A stretch of DNA of 64,000 nucleotides from Cypionkella sp. (GCF_030652235.1 NZ_JAUSBA010000040.1:62001-126000); one strand, 5' to 3'. Positions 1-10,454 are shown, counted from the stretch's first letter. Notes: generated by a model from the letters alone, not told the origin. Numbers and translations are program-made.

Positions 1-244
1 TCTGAAAGCATTGAAGCTGCCAGTCGTTACTCCGGTGTTTCTGGAAGAGCGCAATGGTGAGGCAAAAGTCGTCAGCTTTTGGGCGAAGAAGGCGCGGGGT
101 GCGATGGCGCGGTTTATCAGCCAGCACCACCTGACCGACCCCGCCGATCTGCACGGCTTTGATTTGGGCGGCTACACCTATCGCCCTGCGCAATCGGACG
201 CGGCGCGGTTGGTTTTTTCGCGCCAAGTTGCAGCCGCGGCTTAG
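1..244 (+). CDS. yaaA: YaaA/UPF0246 family peroxide-stress protein, C-terminal fragment
   Basis: This is the last ~80 codons of a gene that begins before the window; the frame is open from base 2 and ends at a TAG at 242-244. The visible protein has the end of the YaaA (DUF328) fold: a PVVTPVF strand, an ERNGE turn, then SFWAKKARGAMARF, which matches the conserved block of the family. YaaA proteins bind DNA and limit iron-dependent oxidative damage in E. coli; that role is taken from the family, not from this fragment. The stop overlaps the stop of the convergent kinase gene by 4 bases, leaving no room for a terminator between them. Confidence 0.8.
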   Translation, partial: LKALKLPVVTPVFLEERNGEAKVVSFWAKKARGAMARFISQHHLTDPADLHGFDLGGYTYRPAQSDAARLVFSRQVAAAA

Positions 245-2784
245 GCAGCCCTTTCTGCGGCGGCAATCGGGCGCGCGAAGCTGGGGCAGTAATCCGTCAG
301 CGTTTCGCTAATCGCCCCCTTGCGCAATGGTTTGGTCATGTAGCGGTCGATGCCGGCAGCCAAAATTCCTTCAGCATCGCCGTCCATCGCATGGGCAGTC
401 AGGGCGACGATCGGCACATGGGTTTTGCCATCCTCTAGCGCGCGGATGGCACGGGCGGCGTCGCGACCATCCATTTCGGGCATGGAAATATCCATGAAGA
501 TCAAGTCTGGTTGAAAGCTTTGGAACAGCGCCACCGCCTCTACCCCATTGTTGGCAAACACCAGTTCGATGTCGACCTCGCGGACCATTTTTTGAAACAC
601 CAGTTGGTTGGTGCGGTTGTCTTCGGCCGTCAACACGCGCATCTGCCGACGCGCGGCCTGTGGCACAGCTTCGACAACGGGCGGAGCGTCGGGCGCGGGG
701 GCCGCCAGCGATTGCAGCCGACGATACAGATCAGCCCGCAGGATCGGCTTTTGCAATGTCGCCGTCAGATGTTGCGCGCCCTCGCCCTCACGCGCATTGG
801 CGGGGCTGGACGATAGCAGCAGGATCGGGGTTTCGATCCCCTTAGCACGGATGCGGGCGGCCAGTGTCAGGCCATCCATCTCGGGCATCTCGTGGTCGGT
901 GATGATGGCGTCAAAGCTGCCGCTTGCCAGCGCCAACAATGCCTCAGCGCCCGAACGACACAAGGTCACCGCGATGCCGCAGGGCACCAGTTGACGCTCG
1001 AGAATGGTGCGATTGATGAACTGATCATCGACAACCAACACGCGTTTCACCGTGATCGGCAAACGCGGTTCCTCGGCATCTTCGGCAATCGGCAGTGGGA
1101 TGCGGAAACCAAAACAGGCCCCCTTGCCCAGATCACTGTCCACCCAGACCTCGCCCTGCATCCGCTCCACCAGCCGTTTGGTGATTGCCAGCCCCAGACC
1201 CGTGCCTTCAAACTTGCGGTTTGACTGGCTTTCCACTTGGTTAAACTCGCCGAAGATATGCTCTAGGTTTTCTGGCGCAATGCCGATGCCAGTGTCTTCA
1301 ACGGTGATGTGCAGGTCTTGCTGACCCGCATCACCTTCAAGCCCGACAACGCGGATCAGCACATGGCCTTTGTCGGTGAATTTTACCGCGTTGCCGATCA
1401 GATTGGTTAGAATCTGCCGCAATCGACCCGGATCACCGATGTAACGGGTGGGCAGGAACATGTCGAAATCAATCATCAGATCGAGTCCCTTTTCCCGGGC
1501 GCGCGGCTGTAGCAACATGGCGATCTCGTGGATTGTGCGCTCCATATCAAAGGGTTCCGGGTGCAGGGTCAGCCGCTCTGCCTCGATCTTCGAGAAATCA
1601 AGGATGTCATTGATGATCACCAACAACGCCTCCCCCGAGGAGCGGATGGTTTCGGCGAACAGGCGCTGTTCTTCGGACAAAGTGGTGTCGCAGAGCAGTT
1701 CCGCCATGCCGACCACGCCATTCATTGGGGTACGAATTTCATGACTCATATTGGCCAGGAAGGCCGATTTGGCGCGGCTGGCAGCTTCGGCGGCCAACCG
1801 GGCTGCCTCCAGCGCCACCTGCTGCGCTTTCAGGTGCGTGATATCGACCCGCAAACCGACCCGCCCGCCATCCGGTGTGGCGTGATCTTGCGCCCTGATC
1901 CAACGACCATCGGCAAGCTGTTGTTCGACCGGCGCTCCAGGGTGGCGGTGTTGAAACAGGCGCTCGGGCAGCCACGCAGCTTCACGCCCCATGGCATCCA
2001 AATGCTGACCGTGGTCCAGCCCATAACGCAAGATATCTTCAAACTTTGCGCCCGGCACGATGGCGGGGGCCGAAGCCGAATAGATGTCGCGGTAGCGTTG
2101 ATTGCAGGTCAAAAGACGTTCCTCTCTGTCAAACAGCACGAAACCATCGGGAATAGCCTCGATAGCGGCCCAGATTCGCATTTGTTCAGTGATATCAAGC
2201 GCAAGGCTGACCATGTCGCCGTCGCGGGCACGCTGATCGACCATGCGCACCCAAGTGCCAGTCTTGAACTGTACCGTGATTGGCTCGATAGCTTCGGCTT
2301 CCCAACGTGCCAGCATATCGGCGACCCAGACGTCTGCGGTAAGCGCGCCCAGTTCCACCATCCCCCCCTCTGCCACGATGCACAAAAGATCGGCATAGGG
2401 CAGGCCCGGCACGATTTCGGGGTCATTGAAGGCGGAAAGGTAGGCCGCGTTGGCGGTGATCAGCTGCTGGTTGGAATCGAACACCGCAAAGCCATCCTTG
2501 ATGGTGTTTATGCTGTCCCACAGCCGCCGCTCGGCCATCACGGCTATGGTATGCGCGCGGTCTAGATCTTCGACAAAGCGGGATTGCTGACCTTTCAACT
2601 GCTCTGCCTCGGTCAGCGCTGATTTCACCACCTGCCGTTGTTCGACGATCTGGTCAGACAAAGCGCGGGCATGCAGGCCAAGCTTGGCATTGGCCGCAAA
2701 CAGCTCGCGGCTTTTTTGTTCAAGCAGCCGCTCTGCCGCCAACCGCGCGCGCCTTTCTTTTGCAAGCCGTTCTGCGAAATCCAT
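241..2784 (-). CDS. Hybrid sensor histidine kinase with two receiver domains
   Basis: An 847-residue cytoplasmic-looking kinase with no membrane segment. In order: an N-terminal coiled coil (about 1-88), two PAS-type domains (about 90-200 and 205-318, each with an xDGFxxFD core), a short helix, a HisKA dimerisation domain with the phospho-accepting His348 in MSHEIRTP, a HATPase domain (N box near 461-470 NLIGNAVKFT, G boxes DTGIG and GTGLGL), then two receiver domains with acceptor aspartates at about Asp630 (ITDHEMPEMDG) and Asp765 (FMDISMPEMDG). It probably senses a soluble or redox signal and passes phosphate internally. No HPt protein or separate response regulator is adjacent, so the output is unknown. 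It is divergent from the macroglobulin/pbpC operon across ~190 bases. Confidence 0.9.
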   Translation of the reverse strand: MDFAERLAKERRARLAAERLLEQKSRELFAANAKLGLHARALSDQIVEQRQVVKSALTEAEQLKGQQSRFVEDLDRAHTIAVMAERRLWDSINTIKDGFAVFDSNQQLITANAAYLSAFNDPEIVPGLPYADLLCIVAEGGMVELGALTADVWVADMLARWEAEAIEPITVQFKTGTWVRMVDQRARDGDMVSLALDITEQMRIWAAIEAIPDGFVLFDREERLLTCNQRYRDIYSASAPAIVPGAKFEDILRYGLDHGQHLDAMGREAAWLPERLFQHRHPGAPVEQQLADGRWIRAQDHATPDGGRVGLRVDITHLKAQQVALEAARLAAEAASRAKSAFLANMSHEIRTPMNGVVGMAELLCDTTLSEEQRLFAETIRSSGEALLVIINDILDFSKIEAERLTLHPEPFDMERTIHEIAMLLQPRAREKGLDLMIDFDMFLPTRYIGDPGRLRQILTNLIGNAVKFTDKGHVLIRVVGLEGDAGQQDLHITVEDTGIGIAPENLEHIFGEFNQVESQSNRKFEGTGLGLAITKRLVERMQGEVWVDSDLGKGACFGFRIPLPIAEDAEEPRLPITVKRVLVVDDQFINRTILERQLVPCGIAVTLCRSGAEALLALASGSFDAIITDHEMPEMDGLTLAARIRAKGIETPILLLSSSPANAREGEGAQHLTATLQKPILRADLYRRLQSLAAPAPDAPPVVEAVPQAARRQMRVLTAEDNRTNQLVFQKMVREVDIELVFANNGVEAVALFQSFQPDLIFMDISMPEMDGRDAARAIRALEDGKTHVPIVALTAHAMDGDAEGILAAGIDRYMTKPLRKGAISETLTDYCPSFARPIAAAERAA

Positions 2785-2970
2785 GCCCGTCCCGTTCCGT
2801 CACATTCTGTGCATCCGCGCGGCAAGCCGCACATAAGTCTCGGGCAATTTGGCGCAACAAAATGAATCATGGATTAACAAGCCAAGTTTCATCCTGCGGA
2901 TCAGATAGCTTGCAAACGCGGCGGCCCACATGCGACAGTCGGACCACTGATTTCAGGGAGGATATTGGCG

Positions 2971-5900
2971 ATGCGCGTTGGTTTCGGTCGCGCCCTAAAG
3001 GGCGTTTTCGCAAGTTTATTCATCATGTCGGCGATGCCCGCAGCCGCGCAGGATCTGATTCCTGCCAAGCGTTTGGTTCTCAGCGAGAACACCGATATGC
3101 CGGGTGGCGATATTGCGTCGATTTTCGACACCACGCTAGAGGCCTGCCAACGCGCCTGCCTGACCAATAAGCTTTGCAAGGCTTTCACCTTCAACACCAG
3201 CAACGGCTCGTGTTTTCCGAAATCCAAAGTGGGAGAAACGGCGGCGTTTGACGGCGCCTATTCTGGAACTGTACTGGAAGCCGAAAAGGGTGCCGAAGAT
3301 CGCGCCAAGGCCCGCCGCAGTGATCTGAATTTCGTGCAGGATTGGGAGCTTGCGGGCATCACCGATCAAGCCGTGCAACTGGCCAACACCCACACCACCA
3401 ACGGTTATTCCGCCGAAGATCATCTGGGGGCTGCTGCCGATGCAGAAGCGAATGGCGATTTCGCGCTGGCCAGCAATTACGCAGGGGCTGCGCTGAACTT
3501 GACCGATTCTGCTGATGGCTGGGCGGAATATGCCAGATTGTTGCTGGCGGCAGGGCAAAAGGCCAGTGATCGCAGCTATCTGGATCGGGCGTATTATGCC
3601 TCGGTCAATGCTTTCCTGCGGTCAGACAACAAGGCGCAGGAACATACGATTCTGCTGACGATGGGCGATGCGCTTGAGGCGACCGACCGAGGTCGCGACA
3701 AGGTGCAGGCATTGCGGCTGGCGCAGGCGTTGCAACCGCGTGACGACACCGCTTTGGCGCTGGATGATGCGATTGGCAAATATGGCTTTCGGATTGTTGA
3801 TAATGTGGTTGTCACCGACACCGCCCGCCCGCGCATCTGCGTGAATTTCTCGGAGCCCTTGGCGAAGTCGGGCGTCGATTATGCGACCTTCGTGCAACTT
3901 CCCAGCGCCGGCCTGACCGTCACCTCTGATGGCTGGCAGCAGCTTTGTGTGGAGGGCGTGACCTTCGGGTCGCGCAACACCCTCACGTTCCGCGAGGGGC
4001 TTCCCGCGGCCGATGGCCAAACATTGGCGAAATCCATTGACGTCACCGTCTATGTGCGTGACCGCAATCCCGGCGTGCGCTTTCCGGGCCGGGGCTATGT
4101 TTTACCACGCGCTGGCGCGGCCTTGATCCCGGTTGAGACGGTGAACACCGAAAAGCTGGAATTGTCGCTGTATCGCGTAACCGACCGTAACCTGCTGCGT
4201 TCGTTGCAGAATGGCTACTTCGGCACCCCGATGGCGGATTATCAAGAATATGATTTCTCTAGCCAGATCGGTTCGGAAATCTGGAAGGGCGAAGGTACGG
4301 TCAAGCAAGATGTAAACGTCGATGTCACCACCCGCCTGCCGTTGGACGAGGCGTTGAAGGGTCAACCGGCGGGCATCTATGCCCTCAAAGCGGCGGTTCC
4401 CGGCGTTGATCCCTATGTGGTGCCTGCGGGCTGGCAATGGTTTGTGGTATCTGATCTGGGGCTTACCACGATGTCGGGCATTGACGGCCTGCATGTGTTT
4501 GTGCGCAGCCTTGGCACGGCGGCGGCGAAAGACGGCGTTTCGGTCGATCTGTTGTCCACCACCAACGAGGTGTTGGCCACCACCAAGACCGACGCGCAAG
4601 GCTACGCCCAGTTTGACGCCGCTTTGGCTTTGGGCACCGGGGGGCAGGCTCCGGCGATGATTGTGGCGCGGGATGGTGAAGCCGATCTGGCGTTTCTGTC
4701 GCTGACAGATCCCGAGTTTGACCTGTCAGATCGCGGCGTGGCGGGACGAGAGGCATCGCCCCCGGTCGATGTGTTCCTGACCACCGATCGCGGCGCTTAC
4801 CGCGCGGGCGAGACGATCTATGCCACCGCTTTGGCGCGTGATGCTGAAACCGCCGCGATTGAAGGCCTGCCGCTGACAGCGATTTTGAAACGCCCGGATG
4901 GGGTCGAATACGCGCGCGCGCAAGTCGCCGATGCTGGGGCTGGCGGCCATGTGTTCGCGCTGCCTGTTGGCGGTTCTGCGCCGCGCGGGCTGTGGACGCT
5001 GGAGGTTTACGCCGATCTGGAAGCAGCGGCTTTGACATTGCAAACCGTGCTGGTGGAAGATTTCCTGCCGGAACGGATCGACTTCAAGCTGGCACTGGCG
5101 GATCAACCGATCCACTTGGGCGATGTGCCGCAGATGATGGTGGATGCGAAATATCTGTTTGGCGCGCCGGGGGCTGATCTGGCCATCGAGGGCGAAGTTC
5201 TGCTGCGCGCGGCGAAAGAGCTAGAGGCTTGGCCGGGCTATGTCTTTGGCCGCTATGACGCGCCGTTTGATGCGGCATTGTCGTCATTTGGCGACATTCG
5301 CACCGATGCGGACGGCAAAGCGACCGTCGATCTGGCCCTACCCGAAGTTGAAGACCCCGGCCGCCCGTTGGAAATGCGCGCCACCGTGCGCGTCGCCGAA
5401 GGCTCGGGTCGTCCGGTGGAACGTAAGATCACCAAATTGCTGGCCCCGTCGTCTGATCTGATCGGCATCAAAGCGATGTTTGCCAGTGTGGTGCCAGAAG
5501 GTTCGGAAGCGGCGTTCAGCCTGATTGGCATTGACGCGGGTGCCAAACCTGTACCGATGAAGGTGAAATGGACGATCACCCGGATTGAGACAGATTACCA
5601 ATGGTATCAAAGCAATAGCGCGTGGAATTGGGAACCTGTGACCACGCGCAGCAAGGTGGCTGAGGGCACCGCCGATATCGGTGCTGAGCCCGCCAAAATC
5701 TCGGCTCCAGTGCAATGGGGGGAATATGAGGTTCTGGTTGAACGCAGCGATGGCGCGCCGGCTGCAACCTCGACCAGTTTCTATGCCGGTTGGTATGCGC
5801 CCGCCGATGCCACTGATTCGCCCGATACGCTGGAATTGTCGCTGGACAAACCAAAGTATAAATCCGGCGACACCGCCAATTTGCGCATCGTTCCGCGCGC

Positions 5901-8415
5901 GGCTGGCACCGCGTTGATCACGGTGCTGTCCAACCGTCTGGTGTCGATGCAGGCGGTTGTGGTGAAGGAAGGCGAGAATGTGATCCCGCTGACCGTCACC
6001 GATGAATGGGGTGCAGGCGTTTACGTCACCGCTTCTGTGCTGCGCCCTATGGATGTGGCCGCTGGCCGCAACCCAGCCCGCGCTTTGGGCCTGACCCATG
6101 CCACCATCGACCCCGGCGCGCGTGCGCTGACGGCGACGGTGGAAACCGCACCCGATGCCGCGCCGCGTGGGCCGCTGGATGTGGCTGTTAAAGTTGACGG
6201 CGTCGCTGCGGGCGATAGCGCTTACGTCACCATCGCTGCCGTCGATCAGGGCATCTTGAACCTGACCGGATTCCAGCCGCCAAACCCGCAAGACCACTAC
6301 TTTGGCCAGCGGAAACTGGGCGTCGGCATCCGTGACATTTATGGCCGTTTGATTGACGGCATGAATGGGGCCGAAGGCTCAGTGCGTTCGGGTGGCGATG
6401 CGGGGGCTCAAGCGCGTCTGCAAGCACCACCTCCGACAGAAGAACTGGTCGCCTATTTCGCTGGCCCTGTTCAAGTTGGTGCCGACGGCTACGCCCGCAC
6501 CTCGTTCACCCTGCCGTCGTTCAACGGCACAGTGAAGGTGATGGCGGTGGCATGGTCGAAGAAAGGTGTCGGCCAAGCCAGCGCCGATGTGCTGGTGCGC
6601 GATCCGGTTGTTGTCACGGCATCCTTGCCGCGCTTCATGCAACCGGGGGATCAATCGCGCCTGCTGCTGGAAATCGTTCACGCCACCGGGCCTTCAGGGC
6701 GGATGTCGTTGGATGTATCTTCGGCGAGTTTGAAGCTGGGCGATGTGCCTTCCGGCTTTGATCTGGGCGACAACGCCAAGGCTACCTTCGCCATTCCGGT
6801 GACGGCGGATGCGATTGGCAACCAAACCATTGAGATCGCTTTGACCACGCCCGACGGCAAGGTTTTGAAGAAAACCCTAACGGTACCGGTGGAAATCAAC
6901 GATCCTGCCGTGGTGCGGGTCAGCCGCCTTGAGCTGAAGAAAGGTCAGGAATTCACCTTCGATTCCAACGCCTTTACAGGCCTGATCCCCGGTTCGGGTA
7001 AAGCCACGATGGCCGTCGGCCCCATCGCCCGCCTGAACGCTCCCGGTGTTTTGGCGGCGCTGGATGCCTACCCCTATGGCTGCACAGAGCAGATTACCTC
7101 CAAGGCGCTGCCGCTGCTGTATTTCGATCAAGTTGCGGTCGCGATGGACCTTCCGGGGTCTGACGACATCAAGCTGCGGGTGGAGCAAGCGGTTGAGGAA
7201 GTGCTGACCAACCAATCCTCCAACGGCTCTTTCGGCCTGTGGGGTCCGGTGGAAAATGGCGGCGATTTCTGGCTGGATGCGTTTGTGACCGACTTCCTCA
7301 GCCGGGCGAAAGCACGCGGCTATGCGGTGCCAGATCAGGCTTTTCGCAGCGCGCTTGATAACCTGCGCAACCAAGTGAACTACCAAGCTGACTTTGACAA
7401 AGGCGGCGAGGCTTTAGCCTATGCGCTGATGGTTCTGGCCCGTGAAGGTGCCGCTGCTGTGGGCGATTTGCGCTATTATGCCGACGTGAAGGGCGATGCG
7501 TTCAGTACGCCTGCGGCGATGGCGCAGTTGGGTGCGGCTTTGGCAAGCTACGGCGATCAACCCCGCGCCGACGCAATGTTCCGGCGTGCGGGCGTGGCGT
7601 TAGAGGCGTTGAAAGGCCCGGAGAAAGAGCAGATCTTCCGCGCCGACTATGGCACCAACTACCGCGATGCGGCGGCGGTGCTGGCTTTGGCGGCGGAGTC
7701 AGGCTCACGGGCTGTGGATCAAGAGGCGCTCACGTCGCGCATCGCAACCACCTCGGCGCTATCGACCCAAGAGGCGACTTGGGCGCTGCTGGCGGCCAAT
7801 GCGCTGATTGATCGCAAGGGCGCGGATGGCATCCTGATCGACGGCGCACCGGCTTCCGGGCCTTTGGTCAAAGTGCTGGATGCGGCGAATACCGCGCCTG
7901 TGGTGGTAAAAAACACCAGCGATAGTGACACCACGCTGACCGTCACCACCTATGGCGTGCCGTCTGAACCTGAACCCGCAGGCGGCAACGGTTATGCCAT
8001 CACGCGGAACTACTACACGATGGACGGCGAGGCTGCGACTTTGGACGGGCTGAAAGTTGGCACCCGGCTGATCACCGTGCTGGAAGTCACTCCGTTTGGC
8101 CGTGGCGAAGCGCGGTTGATGGTTTCTGATCCGTTGCCAGCTGGGTTTGAAATCGACAATCCGAACCTAATGTCATCGGGGTCGGAAGCGCTGTCGGAAC
8201 TGGGCTTGGAAACCGAAGTTGCGCATAGCGAGTTCCGGCAAGATCGGTTCCTAACCGCGATTGACCGCTACAGCAATGAGACCTTCCGGTTGGCCTATGT
8301 GGTGCGGGCAATCTCTCCGGGCACCTTCCACCAGCCTGCCGCCTCGGTTGAAGATATGTATCGGCCCGACCTGACGGGTCGGACGGATGCGGGCACCATC
8401 ACCATTTCCGAGTGA
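2971..8415 (+). CDS. Bacterial alpha-2-macroglobulin family protein with PAN/Apple domain
   Basis: An 1814-residue secreted protease trap. The ATG at 2971 is preferred over a TTG six bases upstream because AGGGAGG at 2955-2961 lies 9 bases before it and it opens directly onto a signal peptide ending near PAAAQ (residue 27). A cysteine-rich PAN/Apple-like stretch follows (about 30-95, EACQRACLTNKLCKAF). The rest is macroglobulin repeats (MG and bait-like region), a complement-like thioester domain with GCTEQ at 1370-1374, where Cys1371 and Gln1374 would form the thioester, and a receptor-binding-like C-terminus. Family members covalently capture proteases in the periplasm. It is followed without a gap by pbpC, the arrangement known from E. 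coli yfhM-pbpC. It may be a lipid-free periplasmic form, since no lipobox cysteine is seen after the signal peptide. Confidence 0.93.
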   Translation: MRVGFGRALKGVFASLFIMSAMPAAAQDLIPAKRLVLSENTDMPGGDIASIFDTTLEACQRACLTNKLCKAFTFNTSNGSCFPKSKVGETAAFDGAYSGTVLEAEKGAEDRAKARRSDLNFVQDWELAGITDQAVQLANTHTTNGYSAEDHLGAAADAEANGDFALASNYAGAALNLTDSADGWAEYARLLLAAGQKASDRSYLDRAYYASVNAFLRSDNKAQEHTILLTMGDALEATDRGRDKVQALRLAQALQPRDDTALALDDAIGKYGFRIVDNVVVTDTARPRICVNFSEPLAKSGVDYATFVQLPSAGLTVTSDGWQQLCVEGVTFGSRNTLTFREGLPAADGQTLAKSIDVTVYVRDRNPGVRFPGRGYVLPRAGAALIPVETVNTEKLELSLYRVTDRNLLRSLQNGYFGTPMADYQEYDFSSQIGSEIWKGEGTVKQDVNVDVTTRLPLDEALKGQPAGIYALKAAVPGVDPYVVPAGWQWFVVSDLGLTTMSGIDGLHVFVRSLGTAAAKDGVSVDLLSTTNEVLATTKTDAQGYAQFDAALALGTGGQAPAMIVARDGEADLAFLSLTDPEFDLSDRGVAGREASPPVDVFLTTDRGAYRAGETIYATALARDAETAAIEGLPLTAILKRPDGVEYARAQVADAGAGGHVFALPVGGSAPRGLWTLEVYADLEAAALTLQTVLVEDFLPERIDFKLALADQPIHLGDVPQMMVDAKYLFGAPGADLAIEGEVLLRAAKELEAWPGYVFGRYDAPFDAALSSFGDIRTDADGKATVDLALPEVEDPGRPLEMRATVRVAEGSGRPVERKITKLLAPSSDLIGIKAMFASVVPEGSEAAFSLIGIDAGAKPVPMKVKWTITRIETDYQWYQSNSAWNWEPVTTRSKVAEGTADIGAEPAKISAPVQWGEYEVLVERSDGAPAATSTSFYAGWYAPADATDSPDTLELSLDKPKYKSGDTANLRIVPRAAGTALITVLSNRLVSMQAVVVKEGENVIPLTVTDEWGAGVYVTASVLRPMDVAAGRNPARALGLTHATIDPGARALTATVETAPDAAPRGPLDVAVKVDGVAAGDSAYVTIAAVDQGILNLTGFQPPNPQDHYFGQRKLGVGIRDIYGRLIDGMNGAEGSVRSGGDAGAQARLQAPPPTEELVAYFAGPVQVGADGYARTSFTLPSFNGTVKVMAVAWSKKGVGQASADVLVRDPVVVTASLPRFMQPGDQSRLLLEIVHATGPSGRMSLDVSSASLKLGDVPSGFDLGDNAKATFAIPVTADAIGNQTIEIALTTPDGKVLKKTLTVPVEINDPAVVRVSRLELKKGQEFTFDSNAFTGLIPGSGKATMAVGPIARLNAPGVLAALDAYPYGCTEQITSKALPLLYFDQVAVAMDLPGSDDIKLRVEQAVEEVLTNQSSNGSFGLWGPVENGGDFWLDAFVTDFLSRAKARGYAVPDQAFRSALDNLRNQVNYQADFDKGGEALAYALMVLAREGAAAVGDLRYYADVKGDAFSTPAAMAQLGAALASYGDQPRADAMFRRAGVALEALKGPEKEQIFRADYGTNYRDAAAVLALAAESGSRAVDQEALTSRIATTSALSTQEATWALLAANALIDRKGADGILIDGAPASGPLVKVLDAANTAPVVVKNTSDSDTTLTVTTYGVPSEPEPAGGNGYAITRNYYTMDGEAATLDGLKVGTRLITVLEVTPFGRGEARLMVSDPLPAGFEIDNPNLMSSGSEALSELGLETEVAHSEFRQDRFLTAIDRYSNETFRLAYVVRAISPGTFHQPAASVEDMYRPDLTGRTDAGTITISE

Positions 8416-10454
8416 TGGGCGCGCGGTTTCTGTTTGTTTTGGCGGCGAGCCTTGGGCTCGCCGCCTTTTCAAATGACAAGCTTGATCAATGGGTTGATGC
8501 GACGGTTTTACCACCGTTGCAGGTTGAGACTTCGGTTGAAGTGCTCGACCGCAACGGCGCTTTGCTGCGGGCTTATACGGTGGCGGATGGTCGCTGGCGG
8601 TTGGATGTGGCGCTGTCGGATGTGGACCCCGATTATATCGCGGCGCTGCTGGCCTATGAGGATAAACGGTTTTTTCAACACTGCGGGGTCGACGCGCAGG
8701 CCTTGATCCGCGCAGCTTTGCAGGCGGTTTGGAAGGGGCATGTGGTGTCGGGGGGATCGACCCTGACGATGCAGGTGGCGCGACTGTTGGAGGAAGGCAC
8801 CACCGGGCAGATTGACGGCAAAATCCGGCAGATGCGGGTGGCGATGGCCCTGGAGCGGAGGCTGACCAAACAGGAAATTCTGTCGTTATATCTGCAGCTT
8901 GCGCCTTATGGCGGCAATCTGGAAGGTATCCGGGCGGCCACACTTTCGTATTTCGGCAAAGAGCCTTTGCGGCTGACGCCGGCAGAGGCGGCGCTGCTGG
9001 TGGCTATTCCGCAAAGCCCGGAGATGCGCAGGCCTGATCGCTCGGTCGAGCGGGCGACGGATGCGCGGGATCGCGTTTTGGCGCGGGCTTTGCGGGATGG
9101 GTTGATTGACGACGAGCAGATGCGGACGGCGCGGACAGAGGTGGTGCCGAGCGCGCGACGCCCTTTCCCCGCGTTAGCACCGCATATGTCTGACCGGATT
9201 ATCCTAGAAGAACGAGGACTTAAGCTGCACCAGCTGACCTTGGACAAGACCTTGCAGGGTAAGCTGGAGCGATTGGCAGCCGATGTCGTCGCCAGCCGCG
9301 GCGACAGGCTGCAAGTGGCGATAGTGGTGGCGGATCATATCTCGGGCGAAGTGCTGGCGTCTGTGGGGTCGGCGGCGTTCAAGGCGGATCGCAGGGCGGG
9401 GTTTGTGGATATGACACGCGCGATCCGTAGCCCCGGATCGACGCTTAAGCCCTTGATATATGGGCTGGCTTTTGACGAAGGCTTGGCCCACCCCGAGACT
9501 TTGATTGACGATAAACCCACTGATTTCAATGGCTATAAGCCGCAGAATTTTGATCGACAATTTCGCGGAACTATTCGGATCAGAGAGGCTTTGCAGGAGT
9601 CTTTGAACATCCCCGTCGTGGCGCTGACGGATGCGTTAGGGCCGGCTAAGTTACTGGCGTCGTTGGATAAAGCTGGCGTGAAATACGATCTGCCGGCGGG
9701 GCAACCGGGGTTGGCGATTGCTTTAGGGGGCATCGGGGTCAGCCTTGAAGATATGGTGCAACTTTACGCCGCTATCGCTAGGGGTGGGGTTTCGCTGCCG
9801 CTGACACACCAAATGAAGGGTCAACGCGAGGAGGGACAGCGGGTGTTGTCAGCCTCAAGTGCTTGGCAGGTGGGGGATATTTTGGCGGGCTTAGCGCCGC
9901 CGCCCGGTGCGCCGGAAAATCGCCTAGCTTACAAGACCGGGACCAGCTATGGCCACCGCGATGCTTGGGCGATTGGGTTTGATGGCCGCAACGTGATTGG
10001 CATCTGGATGGGCCGCCCGGATGGCACACCTGTGCCCGGGGCGTTTGGGGCGGATTTGGCGGCGCCGGTTTTGTTTCAGGCCTTTGCGCGACTGAAACGC
10101 AATCTCGACCCGCAGCCAGAGGCTCCGCCGTCTACACTTTTGGTTTCAAACGCAGAATTGCCGCAACCGTTGCAGAAATTTCGCAACCGCAATGCGGCGT
10201 TTCAGCCGGACAAAGATGCGCCAGCGGTGGCTTTTCCGCCTGATGGCGCAGAGGTAGAGATGCTGCCAGAGGGGCTTTTGGTACGGGTTTCAGGCGGTAA
10301 AGCACCCTATACTTGGCTGGCAAATGGGGTGCCTGTGGCGATCTCGCTGGGGTCAAAACAGGTGATGTTGGGCCAGTTGGGGCGCGGCTTCATCACGCTT
10401 TCGGTGATTGATGCGATGGGCAGATCTGCCCGCACCAAGGTGCGATTGCGGTAA
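8415..10454 (+). CDS. pbpC: Penicillin-binding protein 1C (bifunctional transglycosylase/transpeptidase)
   Basis: A 679-residue class A penicillin-binding protein. The ATG at 8415 shares one base with the macroglobulin stop (TGATG), favouring translational coupling; a GTG three bases upstream is less likely. An N-terminal hydrophobic segment (about 3-18) anchors it. The GT51 glycosyltransferase domain has its catalytic Glu82 in YEDKRFF and the GGSTLTMQ motif at 113-120. The transpeptidase domain has Ser342-x-x-Lys345 (GSTLK), SLN at 396-398 and KTG at 507-509. The last ~75 residues match the C-terminal BiPBP_C domain typical of PBP1C. It would polymerise and perhaps cross-link peptidoglycan during repair, alongside the macroglobulin. 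Confidence 0.93.
   Translation: MGARFLFVLAASLGLAAFSNDKLDQWVDATVLPPLQVETSVEVLDRNGALLRAYTVADGRWRLDVALSDVDPDYIAALLAYEDKRFFQHCGVDAQALIRAALQAVWKGHVVSGGSTLTMQVARLLEEGTTGQIDGKIRQMRVAMALERRLTKQEILSLYLQLAPYGGNLEGIRAATLSYFGKEPLRLTPAEAALLVAIPQSPEMRRPDRSVERATDARDRVLARALRDGLIDDEQMRTARTEVVPSARRPFPALAPHMSDRIILEERGLKLHQLTLDKTLQGKLERLAADVVASRGDRLQVAIVVADHISGEVLASVGSAAFKADRRAGFVDMTRAIRSPGSTLKPLIYGLAFDEGLAHPETLIDDKPTDFNGYKPQNFDRQFRGTIRIREALQESLNIPVVALTDALGPAKLLASLDKAGVKYDLPAGQPGLAIALGGIGVSLEDMVQLYAAIARGGVSLPLTHQMKGQREEGQRVLSASSAWQVGDILAGLAPPPGAPENRLAYKTGTSYGHRDAWAIGFDGRNVIGIWMGRPDGTPVPGAFGADLAAPVLFQAFARLKRNLDPQPEAPPSTLLVSNAELPQPLQKFRNRNAAFQPDKDAPAVAFPPDGAEVEMLPEGLLVRVSGGKAPYTWLANGVPVAISLGSKQVMLGQLGRGFITLSVIDAMGRSARTKVRLR

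Noticed and set aside
1528-2565. 345-codon open frame antisense to the histidine kinase
   Set aside because: The kinase frame has complete HisKA, HATPase and receiver motifs; the antisense product is His/Gln/Arg-rich with no domain.
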